In this document: positions 57,658 to 64,000 of the stretch, in pieces
Position numbering within the stretch: position 1 is the first letter of the stretch
Layout: every line of letters starts with the position of its first letter
Source: an uncultured Oscillospiraceae bacterium
Lineage (GTDB): Bacteria > Bacillota > Clostridia > Oscillospirales > Oscillospiraceae
Direction of reading: 5' to 3'
Length of the DNA stretch: 64,000 bases
Assembly: GCA_934636865.1 (NCBI GenBank)
Contig: CAKUBI010000002.1
Location: 84,650 to 148,649, forward strand
Made by a program: the position numbers and the translations under genes
The notes under the pieces: model-generated
What the model was told of the DNA's origin: nothing
The model's database searches: none
Seen by the model: the letters and a program-made list of their open reading frames with translations, nothing else

Positions 57658-58497
57658 TCACTCCTTTCCCTGCGAGGCGACCTGAACATCCGCCTTGCGC
57701 GTGAGCCACATCGAAATCATGATGATGACCGCCATGATGAGCGAGATGGCCGAGCCGAAGTTCCAGTCGCCGGAGGTGAGGAACTGCGATTCGATGATGT
57801 TGCCGACGAGAACATACTGTCCGCCGCCGAGAAGCTTGGGGATGAAGAAGCTCGACACCGCGGGCAGGAACACGAGCGTGATGCCCGAGATGACGCCGGG
57901 AAGGCTGAGCGGCAGCGTGACGCGCAGAAACGCCTGCACGGGCGTTGCGCCGAGGTCGTTGGCCGCCTCAAGAAGGCTCTTGTCCATCTTGGCAAGGGAG
58001 GTGTGGATCTGTAAAATCATGAAGGGAATGAAGTTATACACCATGCCGAGGATGACGGCAAAGCTCGTGTGGATCATCGACACGGGGCCGATGCCGAACC
58101 AGGAAAGAATGGTGTTGAGGATGCCCTCATCCTGTAAAATGCCCATCCACGCATAGGTGCGCACCAGCATGTTGACCCAGGTGGGCATGGTGATGAGCAG
58201 GATGAGGATGGTGTTGCTGCGGCTGCCGCGCTGGGCGATGACATAGGCGATGGGGTAGCCCAGCACGATGCAGATGAGCGTCGTGATGACGGCAATGTAG
58301 AGCGAGCGCAGCAGCACATCCATAAAGACCTTGTCCGTGACGAAGCGGGCAAAGTTGTCAAGGGTGAACTGGAACGTGAGCACGGAGTTGCCGGAGGTCG
58401 TAAACGCGTAGAGCATGATCAGGAGCATCGGCACGACGATGATCGCAATGATCCACGCGATGTACGGATAGGTCATGGAACGAAAGCGCTTCACCAC
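57658..58497 (-). CDS. potB: Spermidine/putrescine ABC transporter permease PotB
   Basis: 279 residues with six hydrophobic segments and the EAA-type loop [21 protein letters not shown] that docks on the ATPase. The start overlaps the end of potA by 7 bases. Pairs with the PotC part of the next gene to form the heterodimeric channel. Confidence 0.93.
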   Translation of the reverse strand: MVKRFRSMTYPYIAWIIAIIVVPMLLIMLYAFTTSGNSVLTFQFTLDNFARFVTDKVFMDVLLRSLYIAVITTLICIVLGYPIAYVIAQRGSRSNTILILLITMPTWVNMLVRTYAWMGILQDEGILNTILSWFGIGPVSMIHTSFAVILGMVYNFIPFMILQIHTSLAKMDKSLLEAANDLGATPVQAFLRVTLPLSLPGVISGITLVFLPAVSSFFIPKLLGGGQYVLVGNIIESQFLTSGDWNFGSAISLIMAVIIMISMWLTRKADVQVASQGKE

Positions 58498-60080
58498 TGG
58501 CCCTCCTTCTTCATCACGTGGATGTCCTCGGGCCGGAACACAAGACCGACCTGCTCGCCCTCTTCAAAGGCGTGGGTGGTGGAGACCTTGTACTCGTAGC
58601 CCTCGGTGGAGAAGGTGACCTCATAGACGCCCGGGGTGATGGTCTCGGGGTCAAAGTCGTACTTCACGTCGGTGATCTCGACCTGCTCGCCGTCCTCGAG
58701 CGACCAGGCGGAGGCGCTGGCCCAGGTCTCAAGGTCGGTGTCGAGCGCGATGCTCTCCTGAATGTCCTCGACCTTTTTGAAGAAGTTCATTGCGTAGATC
58801 TCTTCCTGATAGACCTTGCTCTCCACGCGGTTTTCGGCCACGACCAGCACCTTCACGGTGATGCTCGTTTCATTCGCGGTGGAGAAGGTGACGGTGTAGT
58901 TGCCGGTCTCGGGCTTGATGTCGTACTCGACGGTCTTGATGGAGATGGGCTCCTCGGTCTCGGCGTCCCAGGCCTCGGCGGAGGCGAGGGCCACGACCTT
59001 GGCGTCGTCGAGCTCCTCCACGTCCTCCACGTCGAGCAGGAACGCGTTCGCACTGATCTTCTCGCCCTTTTCCTCGTTGTAAACGGGGCGGTCCTGCGAG
59101 ACCTGCATCTTCACCGTGATGGACGTGCCGACGCGCGTTTCGACCATCGTTTCATAGTGCATGCCCTTGAAGAGCTGAGACTTGACCATGCCCTTGAGCA
59201 TGCCCTCGGCGCGCGGGACGATGTCGAGATGCTCAGGGCGGATGACGACATCGACCTTCTCGTTTTTGCCGTAGCCGCGGGCGCGGCAGGCGAACTTCTT
59301 ATCCTCAAACATGACGAGATCGTCCTCGAGCATGACGCCGTCGATGATGTTCGTCTCGCCGATGAACTTGGCGACGAACTCGTTGACGGGATTGCGGTAG
59401 ATCTCGGTCGGCGTGCCGATCTGCTGGATCTCGCCCGCATTCATGACGACGATCTTGTCGGACATCGTCAGCGCTTCCTCCTGGTCGTGCGTGACGAAAA
59501 TGAAGGTGATGCCGACCTCCTGCTGGATGTATTTGAGCTCCTGCTGCATCTCCTTGCGCAGCTTTAAATCGAGCGCGCCGAGCGGCTCGTCGAGCAGCAG
59601 CACGCTCGGCTCGTTGACGAGCGCGCGGGCGATGGCGATGCGCTGCTGCTGGCCGCCGGAAAGCTCGGTCACGTTGCGGTGCGCGTAATCCTCAAGGCTC
59701 ACAAGGCGCAGCATACGCATGACCTTCTGCTCGATAACGTCCTTCGGCTCCTTTTTGAGCGTCAGGCCGAAGGCGATGTTGTCGTACACGTCCATGTGCG
59801 GGAAGAGCGCGTACTTCTGAAAGACGGTGTTGATCTCGCGCTTGTAGGGCGGGACGTTGACGATGTCCTCGCCGTCGAAGAGGACCTTGCCCTCCGTCGG
59901 CTGCAAAAAGCCGCCGAGGATGCGCAGCAGCGTCGTCTTGCCGCAGCCCGAGGGGCCGAGCAGCGTGACGAACTCGTTTTCGTAAATATCAAGGGAAACG
60001 CCCTTGAGAACGACCTGGCCGTCCTCAAAGCTCTTGACGATGTTTTTGAATTGGATCAGCTTCTTCTTTTCTTCAGCCAT
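58491..60080 (-). CDS. potA: Spermidine/putrescine ABC transporter ATP-binding protein PotA with repeat insert
   Basis: 529 residues, against about 350-380 for typical PotA. Residues 1-245 are a normal ABC ATPase: GPSGCGKTT (42-50), SGGQQQR (141-147), DEPLGALD (164-171). Residues 275-330 are the first part of the TOBE domain ([10 protein letters not shown]), and the last 29 residues ([17 protein letters not shown]) are its end. Between them, at about 331-500, is an extra beta-rich stretch of two related copies (see findings). An AGGATATC site lies before the ATG. The gene is 33 bases after the HTH-cupin gene. Confidence 0.93.
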   Translation of the reverse strand: MAEEKKKLIQFKNIVKSFEDGQVVLKGVSLDIYENEFVTLLGPSGCGKTTLLRILGGFLQPTEGKVLFDGEDIVNVPPYKREINTVFQKYALFPHMDVYDNIAFGLTLKKEPKDVIEQKVMRMLRLVSLEDYAHRNVTELSGGQQQRIAIARALVNEPSVLLLDEPLGALDLKLRKEMQQELKYIQQEVGITFIFVTHDQEEALTMSDKIVVMNAGEIQQIGTPTEIYRNPVNEFVAKFIGETNIIDGVMLEDDLVMFEDKKFACRARGYGKNEKVDVVIRPEHLDIVPRAEGMLKGMVKSQLFKGMHYETMVETRVGTSITVKMQVSQDRPVYNEEKGEKISANAFLLDVEDVEELDDAKVVALASAEAWDAETEEPISIKTVEYDIKPETGNYTVTFSTANETSITVKVLVVAENRVESKVYQEEIYAMNFFKKVEDIQESIALDTDLETWASASAWSLEDGEQVEITDVKYDFDPETITPGVYEVTFSTEGYEYKVSTTHAFEEGEQVGLVFRPEDIHVMKKEGQW

Positions 60081-60113
60081 TTTCCGATATCCTCACTTAT
60101 TTGATGTTTAAAA

Positions 60114-60647
60114 TTAGAAAAGCGGGGGCGTGCAGACCCAGAGGATGCGCGCGGCCGTCTTGCGCTCGTTCTTTAAATAGTGGAACGTGCGGCCGTGGAG
60201 ATAGAACGTCTCGCCGCGGCGCAGCACGCTGCGCTCGCCGTCGCAGATGAGAACGACGCTGCCTTCGACCACAAAGCCGAACTCCTCGCCGTTGTGCGGC
60301 TCCACCTCGAACGATTCGCCGCCCGCGAGCAGCTCCAAAAGGATGGGCTCCATCTGGTTTTTCTGCGTGTTGGGAACGATCCAGTTTACGGTGCAGCTTT
60401 CGCGCTCGTCCACAAAAAAATCGTCTGAGCGGAAAACGAACTGGTCGTTCTTGTCCTCCTGAAAGAATTCAGAAAGGTTGGTGCCGAGCGCCTCGAGGAT
60501 ATCGCTGAGCGAGTCGATCGAGGGGGAGGTGAGATCACGTTCCAGCTGGGACAAAAACCCCTTCGTAAGCTCGCTTCGGCTGGCAAGCTCCTCCAGAGTC
60601 AGTCCCTGTCGCGTTCGCAGCTGTTTGATCTTATTGCCGATGTCCAT
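60114..60647 (-). CDS. HTH (XRE)-cupin transcriptional regulator, PuuR-like
   Basis: 177 residues: helix-turn-helix at 6-60 (IKQLRTRQGLTLEELA, LTKGFLSQLERD) and a C-terminal cupin (about 95-172) with PHNGEEFGFVVEG and the HGRTFHYLKN strand. The same layout as PuuR, the putrescine-responsive repressor, and it directly precedes potA, so it probably controls polyamine uptake. GGAGGGTG precedes the ATG. The cupin ligand is likely a polyamine, by analogy only. Confidence 0.88.
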   Translation of the reverse strand: MDIGNKIKQLRTRQGLTLEELASRSELTKGFLSQLERDLTSPSIDSLSDILEALGTNLSEFFQEDKNDQFVFRSDDFFVDERESCTVNWIVPNTQKNQMEPILLELLAGGESFEVEPHNGEEFGFVVEGSVVLICDGERSVLRRGETFYLHGRTFHYLKNERKTAARILWVCTPPLF

Positions 60648-60670
60648 GCAGCACCCTCCTCGTTTGATAT

Positions 60671-60704
60671 ACTAAACATTTGGTCAGTTTTTGCTAAACC
60701 AAAG
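60671..60704. promoter_or_regulatory. Possible operator for the HTH-cupin regulator
   Basis: ACTAAACATTTGG and GCTAAACCAAAG are two CTAAAC-containing half sites with an additional CCAAA/TTTGG dyad across the region, lying just downstream of the promoter on the minus strand. Confidence 0.4.
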
Positions 60705-60706
60705 CT

Positions 60707-60734
60707 ATTATACACAGTGCGCGCAGAATTGCAA
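60707..60734 (-). promoter_or_regulatory. Promoter of the regulator-pot operon
   Basis: Minus strand TTGCAA (60734-60729), 16-base spacer, TATAAT (60712-60707). Confidence 0.65.
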
Positions 60735-60820
60735 GAGTATATTTAACAAAAAGTTCAATATTTCGAACTTTTGAAAAATGAAACAGCGGGGGACCCGATC
60801 TGGTCCTCCGCTTGGTGGAA

Positions 60821-61777
60821 TTAGCCAAAATATTTTGTCTGAAATGGCACCTCGTCTGCCTGAAACTCGCGCCCGCGCAGGTATTCGAGGATGCCGGCAT
60901 CGGTGGGGAAGTCGAAGCGCAGGCGGTAGGAATAGAGCGCCTGGTGCGTTTCGCCGTATTTCCGGTTCACGCTGCCGACGCCGTACTTGCCGTCGCCGAG
61001 CAGGGGATGACCGAGGTCGGCCATGCTCGCGCGGATCTGGTGCGTGCGGCCCGTGAGCAGCTCGACCTCGAGCAGCGACAGCTCGCCGCGCGTCCGGAGC
61101 GTTTGGTAAAGCGTGACGGCGCTGCGCCCGTCGGGCACGGGGCGGTGATAGACGCGCACGGTGTTGCTCTTTTCGTCCTTTCGGAGAAAGCATTCGATCC
61201 TGCCCTTCGGCGGCTCGACACGGCCGAGGACGATACATAAATAATACTTCGCGATCTCGCGCTCGCGGATCTTGTCGTTCAGGATGCGCAGCGCCTCGGC
61301 GTTTTTCGCCGCGATGACGATGCCGCCGGTGTTGCGGTCGATGCGGTTGCAGAGGGCGGGGGTGAAGGCGTTTTCCTCGCGCGGCCTCCACTCGCGCTTC
61401 TGATAAAGGTAGGCGAGCATGTGGTTGACGAGCGTGTTGACCTTTTCGTGCTCGTCGGCGTGCACGACCTGCCCGGCGGGCTTGTCGAGCAGCAGGAGGT
61501 TCTCATCCTCGTAGACGATTTTGAGCCGCGGCGTCGTGATCGTGAGGTAAACGTTCTCCTCGCTCGGCGCTTCAAAGAATTCGTCGTTGATGTAGCATTG
61601 CAGCATGTCGCCCGCGATGAGCTTCTGGTCGCGCTGGGCGCGCGCGCCGTTCACCTTGATGCGCTTTAGGCGGATGTACTTCTGCGCGAGCGACGCGGGC
61701 AGAAGCGGAACGGCCTTGCCGAGGAAGCGGTCGAGCCGCTGGTTTTCGTCATTTTTCCCGATATGAAATTCCCGCAT
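60821..61777 (-). CDS. RluA family 23S rRNA pseudouridine synthase (RluC/D-like)
   Basis: 318 residues starting MREFHIGKNDENQRLDRFL at 61777 behind GGAGGC. The N-terminal S4 RNA-binding domain covers about residues 10-75, and the catalytic aspartate is D147 in CNRIDRNTGG. LLTGRTHQIRASMADLGHPLLGD is the C-terminal conserved stretch of the family. Which rRNA or tRNA uridines it modifies cannot be told. It is monocistronic and divergent from the DUF177 gene. Confidence 0.9.
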   Translation of the reverse strand: MREFHIGKNDENQRLDRFLGKAVPLLPASLAQKYIRLKRIKVNGARAQRDQKLIAGDMLQCYINDEFFEAPSEENVYLTITTPRLKIVYEDENLLLLDKPAGQVVHADEHEKVNTLVNHMLAYLYQKREWRPREENAFTPALCNRIDRNTGGIVIAAKNAEALRILNDKIREREIAKYYLCIVLGRVEPPKGRIECFLRKDEKSNTVRVYHRPVPDGRSAVTLYQTLRTRGELSLLEVELLTGRTHQIRASMADLGHPLLGDGKYGVGSVNRKYGETHQALYSYRLRFDFPTDAGILEYLRGREFQADEVPFQTKYFG

Positions 61778-61887
61778 GGATGCCGCCTCCGGTACGCGCA
61801 GCGCGCGATTTTCTGCTATTGTACGATAGGACGGGGCAAAAGTAAAGAAATCCCTCGAAATTTTTTGCCGGGATGCGAAAAAAGTGT

Positions 61888-61916
61888 TTGACAATCGGGA
61901 AAACGTACTCTATAAT
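61888..61916 (+). promoter_or_regulatory. Near-consensus promoter of the DUF177-rpmF unit
   Basis: TTGACA (61888-61893), 17-base spacer, TATAAT (61911-61916). Confidence 0.85.
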
Positions 61917-61943
61917 ATCACTCGTGTCATTGCGAGGTGTAGC

Positions 61944-62438
61944 ATGGTTTTAGATGTAAAGCGTATCATTAACACCCCCGGAGGCAGAATCCCCTTTGAC
62001 TTTACAGAGGACTTTTCTGATGTGGACTTCGGCGGCGTGTGTCCTGCGGTTCGGCCGGTCTCAGTGGTAGGGCAGGTGCAGAATATTGCAGGGATGCTGC
62101 GTTTGCAGTTCGACCTGACTACAACGCTTTCCGCCGTGTGCGACCGCTGCGGAGCGCCGTTCGACCTTCCCTACGAGGTCCCGTTCGAGTGCATGCTCGC
62201 TTCGGAGCTCGAGGATGACGACAACGACGATATCCTGCTGCTGGACGACGGTGCCGTTGATCTCAGCGAGCTGGCGCGGGAAACGTTCATTCTCAATATG
62301 CCAAGCAAGACCCTTTGCCGCGAGGATTGCAGGGGCTTGTGTTCCGGCTGCGGCGTGAACCTCAATTACGAGGCCTGCCGCTGCAAAAAGGAAGTAGACC
62401 CCCGGTTAGCAGCCCTCGCAAAGCTTTTGGAACAATAA
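61944..62438 (+). CDS. DUF177 (YceD) family protein
   Basis: Linked to 23S rRNA accumulation in other organisms. 164 residues with CDRCGAPF in the middle and a Cys-rich end (CREDC, CSGCG, CRCKK) that may bind zinc. ATG at 61944 has GAGGTG upstream; a longer frame runs into the promoter. It precedes rpmF, which is the standard order in many bacteria. Confidence 0.92.
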   Translation: MVLDVKRIINTPGGRIPFDFTEDFSDVDFGGVCPAVRPVSVVGQVQNIAGMLRLQFDLTTTLSAVCDRCGAPFDLPYEVPFECMLASELEDDDNDDILLLDDGAVDLSELARETFILNMPSKTLCREDCRGLCSGCGVNLNYEACRCKKEVDPRLAALAKLLEQ

Positions 62439-62478
62439 ATTCGCTGATCTTTCAGCTTAACTTTAAGGAGGTGTCAAC

Positions 62479-62676
62479 ATGGCAGTCCCCAAGGGGAAAG
62501 TATCCCGTCAGAGACGTGATAAGAGACGTTCTTCTCACTGGAAGCTCACCGCTCCCGCGCTCGTCGCGTGCCCGAAGTGCGGTGCTCTGCACCAGCCTCA
62601 CAGAATGTGCCCTGAATGCGGTACCTACAACGGCCGTCAGGTCAAGGTCATCGAGTCCAAGGTCGCAGCCGAATAA
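62479..62676 (+). CDS. rpmF: 50S ribosomal protein L32
   Basis: 65 residues starting MAVPKGKVSRQRRD, with the zinc-binding CPKC and CPEC pairs. AAGGAGG precedes the ATG. The C+ form with four cysteines is intact. Confidence 0.98.
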   Translation: MAVPKGKVSRQRRDKRRSSHWKLTAPALVACPKCGALHQPHRMCPECGTYNGRQVKVIESKVAAE

Positions 62677-62700
62677 TTGGTTCGGAACTGAATCTACCGG

Positions 62701-62731
62701 AAAAGCTGAGCGGAATTTCCGCTCAGCTTTT
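62701..62731 (+). terminator. Terminator after rpmF
   Basis: AAAAGCTGAGCGGA and TCCGCTCAGCTTTT arms with a 3-base loop, then TT. Confidence 0.9.
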
Positions 62732-62771
62732 TTGCGCCCGGCGGGAAATTTGCCGCGCGCGGGAATTGGCC

Positions 62772-62800
62772 TTGCGCGGCGGGGAAAATTCGGTTATACT
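62772..62800 (+). promoter_or_regulatory. Predicted promoter of der
   Basis: TTGCGC (62772-62777), 17-base spacer, TATACT (62795-62800). Confidence 0.55.
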
Positions 62801-62876
62801 GTATCAGTCATAGTTTGCACATTTGAAAACGCGCGGCGCGTTTTTCGCGCCGCAGAGGATAAAGGAGGCAGAGAGA

Positions 62877-64000
62877 ATGAAACCTCTTGTCGCAATTGTC
62901 GGACGGCCCAATGTGGGCAAGTCCATGCTTTTTAATAAGCTCATCGGCCAGCGCCTTTCCATCGTCGAGGATACGCCGGGCGTCACGCGCGACCGCATCT
63001 ACGGCGAGTGCGAGTGGTGCGGCCGCAAATTCACGCTGGTGGACACCGGCGGCATCGAGCCGCGCACGGACGATCAGATCCTGACGTTCATGCGCGAGCA
63101 GGCGGAGATCGCCATCCGCCACGCGGACGTCATCATCTTCCTGACGGACGTGAAAACCGGCCTGACGGCCTCCGACCAGGAGGTCGCGAACATGCTGCTC
63201 CGCTCGCGCAAGCCCATCGTGCTGGCGGTGAATAAGATGGACTCGACGGGCAGGATCGACCCCGATTTTTACGAGTTCTACAATCTGGGCCTCGGCGACC
63301 CCATCGCCGTTTCCGCCGTCCACGGCCACGGCACGGGCGACCTGCTCGACGCGTGTCTGCAATACTTCCCGCCCGAGGAAGAGGAGGAAGAGGACGACGA
63401 CGTCATCAAGGTTGCCATCATCGGCAAGCCCAACGTCGGCAAATCCTCGCTCACGAACCGCATTCTCGGCACCGAGCGCATGATCGTCAGCAACGTCGCG
63501 GGCACGACGCGCGACGCCATCGATTCGTACTTTGAAAACGAGCAGGGCAAGTATATCTTCATCGACACCGCCGGCATGCGCAAAAAGTCGAAGGTCGATG
63601 ATATGATCGAGCGCTACAGCGTGCTGCGCGCCACGATGGCCATCGACCGCGCGGACGTGTGCCTGATCATGATCGACGCGCAGGAGGGCGTGACCGAGCA
63701 GGATACCAAGGTCGCGGGTCTTGCGCACGAGGCGGGCAAGGCCTGCATCATCGTCGTGAACAAGTGGGACCTTGTGGAAAAGGACGGCAAGACCATGGAC
63801 AAGATGCGCGAGGACATCCGCCGCGACCTTGCCTACATGACCTATGCGCCGGTGATCTTCATCTCGGCGATGACGGGCCAGCGCGTGCCGCGCCTTTTTG
63901 AGACGATCAACTACGTGCACAATCAGTCCTGCATGCGCATCTCGACCGGCATGCTCAACAACATCCTGGCCGACGCGCAGACGCGCGTGCAGCCGCCGAC
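62877..64000 (+). CDS. der: Ribosome biogenesis GTPase Der, C-terminus cut by window end
   Basis: Double GTPase needed for 50S assembly. 374 residues lie inside the window of about 440. Domain 1 has G1 GRPNVGKSM (residues 9-17), G3 DTGG and G4 NKMD; an acidic linker (EEEEEEDDD) follows; domain 2 has GKPNVGKSS, DTAG and NKWD. The C-terminal KH-like domain begins before the window end. AAAGGAGG lies before the ATG. Confidence 0.96.
   Translation, partial: MKPLVAIVGRPNVGKSMLFNKLIGQRLSIVEDTPGVTRDRIYGECEWCGRKFTLVDTGGIEPRTDDQILTFMREQAEIAIRHADVIIFLTDVKTGLTASDQEVANMLLRSRKPIVLAVNKMDSTGRIDPDFYEFYNLGLGDPIAVSAVHGHGTGDLLDACLQYFPPEEEEEEDDDVIKVAIIGKPNVGKSSLTNRILGTERMIVSNVAGTTRDAIDSYFENEQGKYIFIDTAGMRKKSKVDDMIERYSVLRATMAIDRADVCLIMIDAQEGVTEQDTKVAGLAHEAGKACIIVVNKWDLVEKDGKTMDKMREDIRRDLAYMTYAPVIFISAMTGQRVPRLFETINYVHNQSCMRISTGMLNNILADAQTRVQPP

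Noticed and set aside
62877..64000. Met instead of Thr after the P-loop serine in Der domain 1 (GKSM)
   Set aside because: The GX4GKS core is intact and I believe the same variant occurs in related Clostridia, so it is not treated as a defect.

Overview
The window looks like a stretch of core chromosome from a GC-rich (roughly 60%, judged by eye) anaerobic member of the Bacillota, most like the Oscillospiraceae / Clostridia gut lineages (Flavonifractor, Intestinimonas, Oscillibacter type). Supporting signs are AGGAGG-type ribosome binding sites, a PolC-type replicative polymerase, a group II ECF transporter module, ClpE and ClpB chaperones, ThiT and BioY vitamin importers, radical SAM and 4Fe-4S proteins, and two molybdenum hydroxylase systems of a kind found in purine-using anaerobes. 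The genus is an inference. No rRNA, tRNA, CRISPR array, prophage or insertion sequence was seen.

Layout. 1-2.2 kb (minus): M3 oligoendopeptidase (cut by the window edge) and queH. 2.3-12 kb (plus): RNA methyltransferase, ecfA1-ecfA2-ecfT, truA, a DUF5711 protein, CvpA, a ClpE-type ATPase, a small Cys-rich protein and an EFR1 flavodoxin/ferredoxin. 12-13.1 kb (minus): a tandem GNAT acetyltransferase gene broken by one frameshift, preceded by a 12-codon leader peptide that overlaps an intrinsic terminator, which looks like a ribosome-mediated attenuator. 13.2-19 kb: a P-loop ATPase, then clpB downstream of a ribbon-helix-helix gene, and an NSS-type sodium symporter. 19.3-23.8 kb: a LysR regulator and the bioY-bioB-bioD-bioA operon with a near-perfect BirA-type operator. 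23.9-29.9 kb: rpoD, dnaG, a phosphopantetheinyl transferase, a prolyl-tRNA editing protein and murC. 30-33.4 kb: CCA-adding enzyme, a DUF2974 lipase-like protein, and thiT behind a TPP riboswitch with a terminator.

33.5-41.7 kb is a molybdenum hydroxylase region: a single-chain selenium-dependent xanthine dehydrogenase-like enzyme, a type I asparaginase, mocA (cofactor cytidylyltransferase) and the three-subunit xdhA-xdhB-xdhC. 41.7-52.8 kb holds a cytidylate-kinase-like gene and the pyrH-frr-uppS-cdsA-dxr-rseP-ispG-polC operon. 52.8-53.3 kb is a GC-rich non-coding stretch full of short palindromes. 53.3-60.7 kb contains an XRE-TPR regulator and, on the minus strand, a likely six-gene operon: HTH-cupin regulator, potA (with an unusual duplicated insert), potB, a fused potC-potD, a FlK-like thioesterase and a radical SAM protein. 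60.8-64 kb: RluA-type pseudouridine synthase, DUF177/YceD, rpmF and der (cut by the window end).

How the genes connect: the EcfA1/A2/T module can energise S components, and two of these (BioY, ThiT) are encoded in the same window, each under its own vitamin-responsive control. The most unusual items are the leader-peptide attenuator ahead of the GNAT gene, the repeat insert in PotA, clpB placed behind an RHH regulator, and the paired xanthine dehydrogenase systems.
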